This document shows, one piece after another, positions 11,558-20,522 of a DNA stretch of 64,000 nucleotides. Under the pieces are notes generated by a model, which did no database searches, was not told the origin of the DNA, and saw only the letters and a program-made list of their open reading frames with translations. Location of the stretch: positions 1,426,001-1,490,000 of the forward strand of contig CANMWG010000001.1 of assembly GCA_947501555.1 (NCBI GenBank), read 5' to 3'. The first letter of the stretch is position 1; every line of letters starts with the position of its first letter. The translations under genes and the position numbers were made by a program. This stretch comes from an uncultured Paracoccaceae bacterium. GTDB taxonomy: Bacteria > Pseudomonadota > Alphaproteobacteria > Rhodobacterales > Rhodobacteraceae.

Positions 11558-12541
11558 ATGCGCATTGATAACCTGCAGTATGCCAATTGGTCCGAGACCA
11601 TTTTTCGCCAAATGCGCGCCGGGCGCGTTGACGCTGTTCATGTCACGATCGCCTACCACGAGACGTTTCGTGAGACGGTTTTGAACATTGAAAAATGGAA
11701 CCGTTGGTTTGAACAGTTTCCCGACCTGATCATGCACGCCTATGACGCAAGCGACGTGGAACAGGCGAAAACCAGTGGGCGCACAGCAATTATCTTTGGT
11801 GCGCAAAACCCCAGTCCCATTGAAGATGACATTGACCTTGTAGAGATCCTTCACCGGCTGGGGCTGCGGTTTATGCAGTTGAGCTACAATAACCAGTCAT
11901 TGCTCGCCACCGGCTGCTATGAGACCGAGGACCCCGGGATCACCCGGATGGGCCGGCAAGTCATCCGTGAAATGAACCGCGTCGGCATGGTCATCGACAT
12001 GAGCCATAGCGCTGACCGGTCGACCATTGAGGCCGCAGATATCTCAGATCGTCCCATCGCCATCACACACGCTAACCCGCATAGCTGGCACCCCGCCCTG
12101 CGCAACAAACGGGATGAAGTAATCAAAGCGGTTACGCAAAATGGCGGCATGTTCGGTTTCTCGCTTTATCCGCATCATCTGGCAGGCGGTTCAGACTGCA
12201 AAGTCACGGCTTTTTGCGAAATGATTGCGCGGACAGCGGACAAGTTTGGAACAGAAAACCTCGGGCTGGGATCGGATCTTTGTCAGGATCAACCCGATAG
12301 CGTTGTTGAATGGATGCGTGTGGGGCGCTGGTCAAAAGACATCGACTATGGCGAAGGATCCACAAGCGCGCCGGGGTTTCCACCGATGCCCACATGGTTC
12401 CATGACAACCGTGATTTTGATGCCATTGAGAACGGGCTAAAGGCCGTCGGTATGAATGAAACTGAGGTTTTCGGGATCATGGGTGAAAATTGGTTTCGTT
12501 TTTATCAAACCAATTTTGGACCAGTTGCAAGGAGCGGCTAA
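11558..12541 (+). CDS. M19 (membrane dipeptidase) family protein with atypical metal site
   Basis: Similar to renal dipeptidase-type hydrolases, TIM-barrel enzymes that split dipeptides. The second half is well conserved: IDMSHS, ITHANPHSWHP and NLGLGSDL supply the two His and the Asp of the binuclear zinc site. However, the N-terminal HxD that normally opens the family is replaced by IDNLQYANWS, and the bridging Glu segment reads IFGAQNPSP. It may therefore bind one metal or a different one, or have another substrate. It has no signal peptide (327 residues) and is transcribed divergently from the sugar operon. Confidence 0.8.
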   Translation: MRIDNLQYANWSETIFRQMRAGRVDAVHVTIAYHETFRETVLNIEKWNRWFEQFPDLIMHAYDASDVEQAKTSGRTAIIFGAQNPSPIEDDIDLVEILHRLGLRFMQLSYNNQSLLATGCYETEDPGITRMGRQVIREMNRVGMVIDMSHSADRSTIEAADISDRPIAITHANPHSWHPALRNKRDEVIKAVTQNGGMFGFSLYPHHLAGGSDCKVTAFCEMIARTADKFGTENLGLGSDLCQDQPDSVVEWMRVGRWSKDIDYGEGSTSAPGFPPMPTWFHDNRDFDAIENGLKAVGMNETEVFGIMGENWFRFYQTNFGPVARSG

Positions 12542-12588
12542 AACCTAATTGCAACGGTCGCACCGCCTTTTGAGAGCAGTGGAATGAT

Positions 12589-12616
12589 GAGGTCTCAGAC
12601 GGCCGACCGAGACCTC
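12589..12616. terminator. hairpin between convergent genes
   Basis: GAGGTCTC and GAGACCTC form a perfect 8-bp inverted repeat around a 12-base loop. It sits between the convergent dipeptidase-like and cache-domain genes. Only a short T run (ATTTTG) follows on the plus strand, so termination may be partly factor-dependent. Confidence 0.5.
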
Positions 12617-12627
12617 CCCATTTTGCG

Positions 12628-13089
12628 TTATTGATCTGTGTAAATCCCGACACCGGGCAACAGTTCTTCATTCAGCGCCAGCACATAAGTCACCATATCT
12701 GCGTCTTGCCCTGTCAGAGGGTCGGCAAAGCGATAAGGGACCCAACCGGTGCCTTCTCCCATCGCCACTTCGATCAGGGCGCAGCTGTGATGGAAGCCGT
12801 TTACATCTGTGGTATCGTAGCGGTTTGCACCCATAGCAGGGCTGTTGCGCCCATGGACCAGCATAACGCCGTTCACGTCCCATACGATTGGGAACAGGTC
12901 CCGATCGCCAAAACGATCGCTGTTTTCATTTGAAATGGCGGCAAACAGCGCGTCAGGACCGCTCTCTTCAAAGAGCGACAGCGCGTCGACAACCATAGCA
13001 ACAGCCTCTTCCAAGGTGCCGCGATTCTCTTGAGCAATACTTGCCTGTCCCAGACAGATCGCTGCCAATAGTGTGACAAGACGTAACAA
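12628..13089 (-). CDS. secreted cache-domain protein
   Basis: A periplasmic single-domain protein that looks like an isolated Cache_2-type ligand-binding domain. It has a signal peptide (about the first 20 residues, ending in S-I-A-Q) and the family pattern around DLFPIVWDVNGVMLVHG, followed by a C-terminal TYVLALNEELLPGVGIY strand. No kinase or methyl-accepting domain is attached, so it may be a solute-binding or partner protein. I chose TTG 13089, six bases after AAAGGA; a TTG ten codons further up would put charged residues before the signal peptide. Confidence 0.75.
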   Translation of the reverse strand: MLRLVTLLAAICLGQASIAQENRGTLEEAVAMVVDALSLFEESGPDALFAAISNENSDRFGDRDLFPIVWDVNGVMLVHGRNSPAMGANRYDTTDVNGFHHSCALIEVAMGEGTGWVPYRFADPLTGQDADMVTYVLALNEELLPGVGIYTDQ

Positions 13090-13503
13090 AGCAGTTCCTT
13101 TCCGTGGGTGTTCTACCAATCGGATAGGAAACGGGGTTTAACAGGCACGTAATTTGCGAAAAAGGGCAGCCATTGTTTTGAAAAGCGGTTAGCCAAGCAT
13201 TGCAACAGCCCGCAGGACTATGGCAGATCGCGTTGTTTCAAAGGGCAATTTGCACTTTTTTGAAGAGAGATACTCTTGGTAGGCTTTGAAAAGGTCGCTC
13301 GTCATCTCTCCGATCTACACAACTTCGCCCCGCCAGGTCAACTGTTGCGAAATCCACTTTCAGCATATGGATAAAACCATGCAAAGGCACTTTTTGAAGG
13401 TGCGGAATTGTGAACGCATCTCGCCATAGTTGCGTCTTGCAGTCTTATCGGGAACACTCGGTACCGGCGGGTCACCGTCATTCGCACTCTGGGAGGAGAT
13501 ACT
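13090..13503. other. intergenic region upstream of tctC
   Basis: About 414 bases without a convincing gene. It separates the divergent cache-domain gene from the TctCBA operon and must carry the operon's promoter. The right end holds GGGAGGAG, a strong ribosome-binding site for tctC. I found no obvious dyad or RNA structure and no sensor-kinase gene of the TctDE type beside it. Confidence 0.5.
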
Positions 13504-14490
13504 ATGAAACCATTGAACATGACCCGTCGGGTCGTACTTGCTGCTGCGGCAGTAAGCCTTTCGCTTGGGGCGCCTGCCTTTGCAGACGGCCACAAAATTG
13601 TCGACAGCATCCACTTTTTGATCCCCGGCGGCGCCGGAGGCGGATGGGACGGTACCGCGCGTGGCACCGGTGAGGCGCTGACGAATGCGGGCCTGATTGG
13701 GCAAGCAAGCTATGAAAACATGTCAGGCGGCGGCGGGGGAAAGGCGATCGGTTACCTGATCGAAAACGCGGACAGCCAACACGGCACGTTAATGGTCAAC
13801 TCGACCCCCATTGTGATCCGCTCTTTGACGGGGGTGTTTCCTCAAAATTTCCGTGATCTGACCTTGGTCGCGGGCACCATCGGTGATTATGCAGCCATTG
13901 TCGTTGGCAAAGACAGCCCCGTAAACTCAATGGAAGAGTTCTTGGCCGCCTACCGCGCGGACCCGCGTGCGACCGCCATTGGTGGTGGTTCAGTGCCCGG
14001 TGGGCTTGATCATTTGGTCGCGGCGATGGTTATGCAGGCTGCGGGCGAAGACCCAACGGCCGTGAAATACATCCCCTATGATGCTGGCGGCGAAGCAATG
14101 GCCGCTTTGCTGTCAGGCGAGATTACCGCGCTGAGCACCGGCTTTTCAGAGGCGGTTGACCTTGCGAATGCGGGCGAAGTGAAGATCATCGGCATCACAG
14201 CGCCCGAGCGTGTTGATACCTATGCCCAAGCCCCCACAATGATCGAGCAAGGCATCGACACTGAGTTCGTCAACTGGCGTGGCTTCTTTGGTGCCCCTGG
14301 GCTGCCCGCAGATAAACTGGCGATGTACCAGGATGCCTTGGCGAAAATGTATGACACCGATGAATGGGAAGACGTTCGGTCCCGCAACGGCTGGGTCAAC
14401 ATTCACAATAATGGCGATGATTTCCTGACCTTTCTTGAGACACAAGAACAGGTCATGGGCGATCTGATGCGTGAATTGGGTTTCCTCTAA
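13504..14490 (+). CDS. tctC: tripartite tricarboxylate transporter substrate-binding protein (TctC family)
   Basis: The periplasmic receptor of a TTT system for carboxylates. Residues 1-27 are a signal peptide ending A-P-A-F-A-D. The mature protein has the Bug/TctC pattern: an early IHFLIPGGAGGGWD glycine loop that contacts the carboxylate, GGGSVPGGLDHL, and YIPYDAGGEAMAALLSGE. It is followed by tctB and tctA in order, with a hairpin after its stop that may set a higher level of this subunit. The exact substrate is not readable. Confidence 0.94.
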   Translation: MKPLNMTRRVVLAAAAVSLSLGAPAFADGHKIVDSIHFLIPGGAGGGWDGTARGTGEALTNAGLIGQASYENMSGGGGGKAIGYLIENADSQHGTLMVNSTPIVIRSLTGVFPQNFRDLTLVAGTIGDYAAIVVGKDSPVNSMEEFLAAYRADPRATAIGGGSVPGGLDHLVAAMVMQAAGEDPTAVKYIPYDAGGEAMAALLSGEITALSTGFSEAVDLANAGEVKIIGITAPERVDTYAQAPTMIEQGIDTEFVNWRGFFGAPGLPADKLAMYQDALAKMYDTDEWEDVRSRNGWVNIHNNGDDFLTFLETQEQVMGDLMRELGFL

Positions 14491-14500
14491 GGGACCACTT

Positions 14501-14528
14501 CTGTTCGGCGGCTTCATTCGCCGAACAG
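14501..14528 (+). other. intercistronic mRNA hairpin between tctC and tctB
   Basis: CTGTTCGGCG and CGCCGAACAG form a perfect 10-bp stem around an 8-base loop, ten bases after the tctC stop. No T run follows, so it is more likely a transcript-stabilising or partial attenuating structure than a full terminator. Such hairpins commonly raise binding-protein mRNA over that of the membrane subunits. Confidence 0.6.
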
Positions 14529-14551
14529 TCATTGATGCTGGGGGAAACATC

Positions 14552-15040
14552 ATGGCACTGGATCGTTGGATTGCGCTGATCATATTGGTGATGAGCGCTG
14601 GATACGCCTATACCGCATTCTTCGCGATGGACGGGTCCCTTGCGCCATTTATGCGCAATAACCCGATTTGGCCGTCGACATTCCCCAAGATTCTTTCGGT
14701 CATGGCCATTTTCGGTGCTGTCGTCATCTTGCTTGGCTTTGAGAAAGGAAGTGATGCGCCCAAGACAGGTGAAATCGATTACCGCCGGTTGACAGATTAC
14801 AAACTGGGACAGGCCATTGTTCTGCTGACGCTTATGGTGGCCTACGCCCTATTGCTCCGCCCTGTTGGGTTTCTGGCTGCCACGGTTGGATTTCTGGTTG
14901 CGGGCTCACTGATCTTGGGCGAACGCCGCCTGCATATCTTGATCCCTGTTGCGCTGATCGCATCGGGTGGCATCTGGTATCTAGTCCAGGAGGTACTTGG
15001 CATCTTTCTGCGACCCTGGCCATTTTTTATGGGGGTTTGA
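14552..15040 (+). CDS. tctB: tripartite tricarboxylate transporter small membrane subunit (TctB family)
   Basis: A 162-residue protein with four hydrophobic segments, as expected for TctB. The middle has the usual PSTFPKIL motif after the first periplasmic loop. I chose ATG 14552, preceded by GGGGGAAA; an upstream in-frame start at 14471 would overlap the end of tctC and read through the hairpin. It ends three bases before tctA. Confidence 0.88.
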   Translation: MALDRWIALIILVMSAGYAYTAFFAMDGSLAPFMRNNPIWPSTFPKILSVMAIFGAVVILLGFEKGSDAPKTGEIDYRRLTDYKLGQAIVLLTLMVAYALLLRPVGFLAATVGFLVAGSLILGERRLHILIPVALIASGGIWYLVQEVLGIFLRPWPFFMGV

Positions 15041-15043
15041 GCG

Positions 15044-16561
15044 ATGCTGGAAGGATTGTTGATCGGCCTCGCGACGGCGTTTTCTTTAACCAATATCTTG
15101 ATGGTTATTGGGGGGTGCCTGATAGGCACCTTCATCGGCATGTTGCCCGGCTTGGGCCCGATGTCGATTATTGCCATCATGATCCCCGTCGCGATTTCCA
15201 TAGGTGACCCTTCAGCCGCGCTGATCCTACTCGCAGGGGTCTATTATGGTGCGATCTTCGGCGGATCGACATCTTCGATCTTGATCAACGCGCCGGGTGT
15301 TGCCTCAACCGTGGCGTCAAGCTTTGATGGTTATCCGCTGGCGCGCCAAGGAAAGGCAGGTAAGGCGCTGACCGTCGCTGCGATCTCATCCTTTGCGGGC
15401 GGCACGATTGGCGCGATCCTCTTGATGATCTTTGCTCCGGCATTGTCCTCGGTTGCTTTGCTGTTTGGATCACCAGAATACTTCGCTTTGATGGTAGTAG
15501 GCCTATCGGCGATCGCTGCATTTGCAGGCACAGGTCAGGTCACCAAAGCTCTGTTGATGACCCTTGTCGGTCTGATGCTGGCCACAATCGGCGAAGGTGT
15601 CCTATTCAACATGCCCCGTTTCACATTCGGGATCATGGACCTGCAATCCGGTCTGGGCTTTATCACGCTTGCCATGGCGATGTTTGCGCTGCCTGAGGCG
15701 ATCTATCTTGTGCTTGACCCAAGCCGGTCGAAAACCGAAGACGGGGGCGGTGAGATCAAAGACCTGCGGATCAACCGCGCCGAGGCCAAGCAAATCGCAC
15801 CAGTCATTGGAAGACAATCCATCCAAGGATTTCTGATCGGTGTCCTGCCTGGCGCGGGGGCCACGATCGCATCGTTTTTGGGCTATGCTGTGGAACGCAA
15901 TATCGCCTCGAAGGATGAGCAGGCGCAATTCGGCAAAGGCAGCCTAAAGGGCCTTGCCGCCCCCGAAAGTGCCAACAATGCGGCCTGTACGGGGTCGTTT
16001 GTTCCCTTGCTCACACTTGGCATTCCTGGATCTGGAACAACAGCCATCCTGTTGGGTGCGTTGATTGCGTTAAACGTCTCGCCCGGACCACGCCTAATGA
16101 TCGATGAACCGCAGATTTTCTGGGCCGTCATCATCTCGATGTATCTGGGCAATGTCGTGCTGCTGATCCTTAATCTGCCGCTGATCCCTTATATCGCGAA
16201 GGTCCTGCTGGTCCCCCGCACCTTCCTGATCCCGTTCATTTTGTTCTTTACGATGATGGGCGCCTACATCGGGCAGAATAATGCGACCGAGTTATTGATC
16301 CTTGTCGGGCTTGGGGTCTGCGCAACGATCTTGCGGTTTGCAGACTATCCGTTGGCCCCGCTGCTGATCGGGTTCATTCTGGGGCCGATGCTAGAGAATA
16401 ATTTTTCGCGTTCAATGAACCTTTACGACGGGGTTGGGTTTGTGGTGGAACGCCCAATGACGCTCGGGCTGTTGGTGATCGCAGCTTTGCTGGTGATATT
16501 GCCAAGCTACCGCGCGCGACGGGCACGTTTGCGTGCGGAAGGCGTGGCCGACGGGGATTAA
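15044..16561 (+). CDS. tctA: tripartite tricarboxylate transporter large membrane subunit (TctA family)
   Basis: The 505-residue translocating subunit with about 11-12 membrane helices. The family's glycine-rich GMLPGLGPMS motif is near residue 30 and recurs as IGVLPGAGATIASFLGY in the second half. The GVYYGAIFGGSTSSILIN and LTLGIPGSGTTAILLGAL segments are also typical. It forms an operon with tctC and tctB. Its stop overlaps by four bases (TTAA) the stop of convergent tupA. Confidence 0.95.
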   Translation: MLEGLLIGLATAFSLTNILMVIGGCLIGTFIGMLPGLGPMSIIAIMIPVAISIGDPSAALILLAGVYYGAIFGGSTSSILINAPGVASTVASSFDGYPLARQGKAGKALTVAAISSFAGGTIGAILLMIFAPALSSVALLFGSPEYFALMVVGLSAIAAFAGTGQVTKALLMTLVGLMLATIGEGVLFNMPRFTFGIMDLQSGLGFITLAMAMFALPEAIYLVLDPSRSKTEDGGGEIKDLRINRAEAKQIAPVIGRQSIQGFLIGVLPGAGATIASFLGYAVERNIASKDEQAQFGKGSLKGLAAPESANNAACTGSFVPLLTLGIPGSGTTAILLGALIALNVSPGPRLMIDEPQIFWAVIISMYLGNVVLLILNLPLIPYIAKVLLVPRTFLIPFILFFTMMGAYIGQNNATELLILVGLGVCATILRFADYPLAPLLIGFILGPMLENNFSRSMNLYDGVGFVVERPMTLGLLVIAALLVILPSYRARRARLRAEGVADGD

Positions 16562-17355
16562 TCCGCTGCGGCTGCATTAAACGTGAACAATTGTTCGTCG
16601 TTGATGCGATAGCCATCAATCAGCTGCTTGGCCCGTTCCGATGTCAGCCAAACCTCAAGCCTCTCGGCCAAATCCGCCCTGACATGATCGTGCAAGTCTG
16701 GGTTCACCGGAATATAGGCGTATTGGTTGAACAGCGCCGGATCGCCTGAATACAACATCCCCAGCCCGGCCTTATTCCCGAAATTCAGCCAACTGGCCCG
16801 GTCCGCCAAGATGTAGGCGTTCATCCCCGCGGCCGTGTTCAGCGCAGCCCCCATGCCTGCACCGACCGAGCGATACCAATTGCCATCGGGTGCGCGCTTT
16901 GCAGCCTCCCAAAGCGCGATTTCCTTTTGGTGTGTGCCACTGTTATCGCCACGGCTGACAAACAGGGCCTGCGCGGCAGCGATCCGTGTAAAGGCCTGTT
17001 GCGCGGTGTCAGCCCCTGCAATCCCGGCAGGGTCTGACACGGGCCCAACGACCACAAAATCATTATACATGATTTCGCGCCGGTGAGTGCCAAAACCACC
17101 CGCGACAAAGGCCTCTTCCGCCGCGCGCGCATGCACAAGGATCGCATCGACATCCCCCGCCTGGCCCAGCCGCATGGCCTGTCCGGTGCCCACCACCAAA
17201 AGCTGTACATTGATCCCCGTATCAGCCTGAATTGCGGGCAACAGAATGTCTGAGAGGCCAGAGTTATGGAATGACGTTGTGACCGCCAGTTTCAGGTCAT
17301 CTGCTGCGACGGTGCTGGCAAGCAGCCCGAAGATAAAGGCGAACGCTCTGATCAT
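16558..17355 (-). CDS. tupA: tungstate ABC transporter substrate-binding protein
   Basis: The periplasmic oxyanion receptor of a TupABC-type importer. A signal peptide (about 18 residues, ending V-A-A) is followed by the TupA hallmark TTSFHNSGL, then VVGTGQAMRLGQAGDVDAIL, YNDFVVVGP and FVSRGDNSGTHQKE, all characteristic of tungstate rather than molybdate binding proteins. The order tupB-tupC-tupA on the minus strand supports the call. Tungstate would serve tungsten-type formate or aldehyde enzymes, none of which is in this window. Confidence 0.9.
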   Translation of the reverse strand: MIRAFAFIFGLLASTVAADDLKLAVTTSFHNSGLSDILLPAIQADTGINVQLLVVGTGQAMRLGQAGDVDAILVHARAAEEAFVAGGFGTHRREIMYNDFVVVGPVSDPAGIAGADTAQQAFTRIAAAQALFVSRGDNSGTHQKEIALWEAAKRAPDGNWYRSVGAGMGAALNTAAGMNAYILADRASWLNFGNKAGLGMLYSGDPALFNQYAYIPVNPDLHDHVRADLAERLEVWLTSERAKQLIDGYRINDEQLFTFNAAAAD

Positions 17356-18068
17356 TCCACAATGTCCCCTTTCAGCAGCTGGGCGGCTTGCGGCGATGCC
17401 GGACCCGCGAAAAAGGTCGCGGCGGCTGCGCTTTCAATGATTTTCCCATGCATCAAAAACACAACCTCATCCGCAAGCCGTTTGGCCTGCCCGATATCAT
17501 GTGTGGCCATCAGGATGCGCGTGCCACTGGCCTGCGCGTCCTTCAAGATGGTCTCAATCTCGCGGGTGGCGCGCCCGTCAAGGTTCGCGCAGGGTTCGTC
17601 CAGAAACAGTATCTGCGGTGTCCGGATCAATGCGCGGGCCAAGGCCAATTTTTGTTTCTCGCCTCCTGATAGCTGCGGTGCAGGCTGGTCCAAAAACTGG
17701 GACAGGCCGATACGTTCGGCCCAATCCTCAGCCGCCGCAGTGGCCTGCGCTTTGGAGGTTCCGTTCAGCCGCAAAGGATAGGCGAGATTATCACGCACGG
17801 AGCGCCGCATCATAATAGGCGTTTGGAACACAAATGCTTGCTCAAGTTGGGCCTGCGCCAGCGGCACCTGCCAGGCAATCTGGCCCGTGGCCAAACGCTC
17901 TAACCCGTGCAGGGCGCGTAGCAAAGTTGTCTTGCCAGACCCGTTGGGGCCCAGAAAAATTGTGAACCCACGCATTGAGACCGTCAAATCAACCGGACCC
18001 AGCACGGTCTTACCACGGCGTTTGACCACGCCACCCTGTAGGGTCATCGGAAGGATCGGGGTTACCAT
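17352..18068 (-). CDS. tupC: tungstate ABC transporter ATP-binding protein
   Basis: The ATPase subunit. Walker A GPNGSGKTT is at residues 40-48, the signature LSGGEKQKLALARAL follows, and Walker B is ILFLDEPCANLD. The 238-residue length is typical, with no regulatory C-terminal domain. It overlaps tupB upstream by 7 bases and tupA downstream by 4 bases, so expression is coupled. Confidence 0.9.
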   Translation of the reverse strand: MVTPILPMTLQGGVVKRRGKTVLGPVDLTVSMRGFTIFLGPNGSGKTTLLRALHGLERLATGQIAWQVPLAQAQLEQAFVFQTPIMMRRSVRDNLAYPLRLNGTSKAQATAAAEDWAERIGLSQFLDQPAPQLSGGEKQKLALARALIRTPQILFLDEPCANLDGRATREIETILKDAQASGTRILMATHDIGQAKRLADEVVFLMHGKIIESAAAATFFAGPASPQAAQLLKGDIVE

Positions 18069-18766
18069 TTGCCCTCTCTTTCCGTCTGTCCAATTGTGTG
18101 GATCACAAGGTTCACTGTCACGGCCAGCCCGATCAGGATGAACCCCAAACCAAGGGCCAACGCAAAATCACCTTTCCCCGTTTCCAAGGCGATAGCCGTG
18201 GTCAGCACGCGCGTTGCGTTGTCGATATTGCCACCCACGATCATGATCGCGCCCACCTCTCCGATGGCCCGGCCAAAGCCGGCCAATGAGGCGGTCATCA
18301 GCGCCCGCCGCCCGTCCCAAAGCAGGGTCTTGATCCGCTGCCATTTCGAGGTTGAAAGCGACAGCAGAAGATCGTGATACTCTGCCCAGACATCCCGGAT
18401 CGCCTGATGGGCGATAGAGGCAATCAGCGGTGTGATGATGATCACCTGCGCGATGATCATGGCGGTGGGGGTGAAAAGCAATCCAAACACGCCGAACGGT
18501 CCAGATCGTGACAGCAGCAGATAAACAATCAGCCCCACGACAACGGGAGGCAAACCCATCAACGCGTTCAGCAACGCGATGGTCGCCCGCCTGTGCCGGA
18601 ACCTTTGGATCGCAAGCCACGCCCCAAAGGGCAGCCCGATGGCCGAGGCGATCATAACGGCGGTCAGGGTCACATGGAGCGAGCGAAGCGTGATCGCGAC
18701 CAAATCCGCGTCGAGCGTGATCACCAGCCAAAACCCTGCGACCAACCCTTCCCAGATTTCACCCAT
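18062..18766 (-). CDS. tupB: tungstate ABC transporter permease
   Basis: A permease of the ModB/CysT type with five or six helices in 234 residues. The EAA-loop region AVGEVGAIMIVGGN-like (read here as GRAIGEVGAIMIVGGNI) contacts the ATPase. It is the first gene of tupBCA, 47 bases downstream of the end of the sit operon on the same strand, so read-through from sit is possible. Confidence 0.9.
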   Translation of the reverse strand: MGEIWEGLVAGFWLVITLDADLVAITLRSLHVTLTAVMIASAIGLPFGAWLAIQRFRHRRATIALLNALMGLPPVVVGLIVYLLLSRSGPFGVFGLLFTPTAMIIAQVIIITPLIASIAHQAIRDVWAEYHDLLLSLSTSKWQRIKTLLWDGRRALMTASLAGFGRAIGEVGAIMIVGGNIDNATRVLTTAIALETGKGDFALALGLGFILIGLAVTVNLVIHTIGQTEREGKW

Positions 18767-18813
18767 CGACCTTGTCCATCTCCGCCCGTTGGGCGCAACG
18801 TTTCATGGCCGGT

Positions 18814-19668
18814 TCAGCTGTTCAATGACAAATCGGACTTGGCTGCATCCTGCTTGCGCACCCGCCAGTTCGCCCGGATGAAAGCCGCGATAAAGAACCC
18901 GGTCATGACCAATATGACGGTTGGGGCGGGGGCGCTATCGATAAAGAAGCTCAGGTAGACGCCTACGAACCCCGATATCAGGGTGATCGCGACAGCAAGG
19001 GGCAGCATCAATGCAAACCGTTTGGTCAGCAAAAAGGCGATGGCGCCCGGCGCGATCAACAACCCGATCGAAAGGATGATCCCGACAGCAGACAAGGTCG
19101 CGACAATGGTCAGCGAAATCAAAGACAGCAGCCCATAGTGCAACCAGCCGACCCGCAGACCCACCGCGCGGGCTTGGATTGGGTCAAAAGCCTGTAGAAG
19201 GAATTCGCGCTGTTTGGTCAGGATGATGACAGCAACAATGGCCGCGATGATGCCCGCAGTCCATAGGTCAGCAGTACTGACGCCCAACATGTTGCCGAAT
19301 AGAATGTGGTCCAGATGCACATCCGTACTGATCTTCGTGTAAAGCACCAGCCCGAACCCAAACATCCCCGAAAACACGATCCCCATGATGGTGTCTTGCT
19401 TGACCCGGCTATGTTCGGACAAAAACCCGGTGGCCAAAGCACAGACCATGCCTGCGCAAAACGCCCCGATGATCAGGGGGATATTCAGCAGATAGGCCAG
19501 AACGACCCCAGGTAGGACGGCGTGGCTAATGGCATCGCCCATCAGCGACCAGCCCTTCAGGACCAAGTAGCACGATAAAAGGCTTGTCGGCACGGCGATG
19601 ATGGCCATCATCAAGAAGGCCTTATTCATGAATGCGAATTGGAAGGGGAAAAGCAGCGTGTCCATCAT
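18814..19668 (-). CDS. sitD: manganese/iron ABC transporter permease (SitD-like)
   Basis: A 284-residue ABC-3 family permease with about eight hydrophobic segments. It has the LKGWSLMGDAISHAVLPG motif near the start that marks metal-chelate permeases of the ZnuB/SitC/SitD family. I chose ATG 19668, which overlaps the sitC stop as ATGA and follows GAAGGGGG. A longer frame to 19962 is a shadow of sitC. It is a paralogue of the preceding permease, and the pair forms the membrane channel. Confidence 0.9.
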   Translation of the reverse strand: MMDTLLFPFQFAFMNKAFLMMAIIAVPTSLLSCYLVLKGWSLMGDAISHAVLPGVVLAYLLNIPLIIGAFCAGMVCALATGFLSEHSRVKQDTIMGIVFSGMFGFGLVLYTKISTDVHLDHILFGNMLGVSTADLWTAGIIAAIVAVIILTKQREFLLQAFDPIQARAVGLRVGWLHYGLLSLISLTIVATLSAVGIILSIGLLIAPGAIAFLLTKRFALMLPLAVAITLISGFVGVYLSFFIDSAPAPTVILVMTGFFIAAFIRANWRVRKQDAAKSDLSLNS

Positions 19669-20522
19669 GCCCCCTTCAACGCAGCATTGGCCCGCCGGCG
19701 TGCCGCGAAATACCCGTGCTTCGGGGCCAGAAAGAAGGCCGTCAGAAAGATCAGCGTTTGCAGCGTGACGATCACGCCGCCGGTGGCCCCGTCCAGAAAA
19801 TAGCTCAGGTAGGCCCCGACAAAGCTGGTCAGCGCGCCGATGGTGACGCTGAGAACCAATAGGCGCGGGAACCTGTCGGTCAACAGATAGGCCGTAGCCC
19901 CGGGGGTGACGACCATAGCGATGACCAGGAACGCGCCAACCGTCTGCAGGGCCGCGACGCAAGAAGCCGAGAGCAACGTGAAAAAGACAACCCGCAAGAA
20001 GTCCGGCCGCAAACCGATTGATCTGGCATGGTTTTCATCAAAGAAGGCGACCATCAGATCCTTCCATTTGGCCAGCAGCACCGCCAAGGTGACAAAGCCG
20101 ATAATCGCCAATTGGAGCGTGTCAGATGGGGTGATGGCCAGGATATTGCCAAGGGTAATTGTCTGGATGTTGACCGCCGTTGGCGACAGCGAGACCATGA
20201 ACAGTCCCAATCCAAAGAACGACGTGAAGATTAACCCGATGATCGTATCTTCCTTTAGCCCAGAGCGTTGGTTCAAAAACAGCATCGTTCCCGCCGCCAG
20301 CCCGCCAGCGGCAAAGGCCCCCAAGGCAAAAGGCAGACCCAGCATATAGGCACCCGCCACACCCGGCACGATGGAATGGCTCAGCGCGTCACCGATCAGT
20401 GACCAGCCTTTCAGCATCAGATAGGCCGACAGAAATGCGCAGACACCGCCCACAAGGGCGCTGACCCACATGGCGTTGAACATGTAGGTGTAGCTGAACG
20501 GCTCAAGCAGCGTGGCGATCAT
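19665..20522 (-). CDS. sitC: manganese/iron ABC transporter permease (SitC-like)
   Basis: A 285-residue ABC-3 permease with the family signature [19 protein letters not shown] near residue 40 and about eight membrane segments. It overlaps both the ATPase gene before it and the second permease gene after it by four bases. Two different permeases in one operon is the SitABCD arrangement for Mn(II)/Fe(II) rather than the single-permease ZnuABC arrangement. Confidence 0.9.
   Translation of the reverse strand: MIATLLEPFSYTYMFNAMWVSALVGGVCAFLSAYLMLKGWSLIGDALSHSIVPGVAGAYMLGLPFALGAFAAGGLAAGTMLFLNQRSGLKEDTIIGLIFTSFFGLGLFMVSLSPTAVNIQTITLGNILAITPSDTLQLAIIGFVTLAVLLAKWKDLMVAFFDENHARSIGLRPDFLRVVFFTLLSASCVAALQTVGAFLVIAMVVTPGATAYLLTDRFPRLLVLSVTIGALTSFVGAYLSYFLDGATGGVIVTLQTLIFLTAFFLAPKHGYFAARRRANAALKGA

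Noticed and set aside
13338..13704. Minus-strand frames over the tctC upstream region
   Set aside because: They cover the start and signal peptide of tctC in antisense; no motif and no ribosome-binding site.
19669..19962. Extension of the sitD frame upstream of 19,668
   Set aside because: It lies inside sitC in another frame and is Arg/Gly-rich rather than membrane-like; the ATGA overlap fixes the true start.
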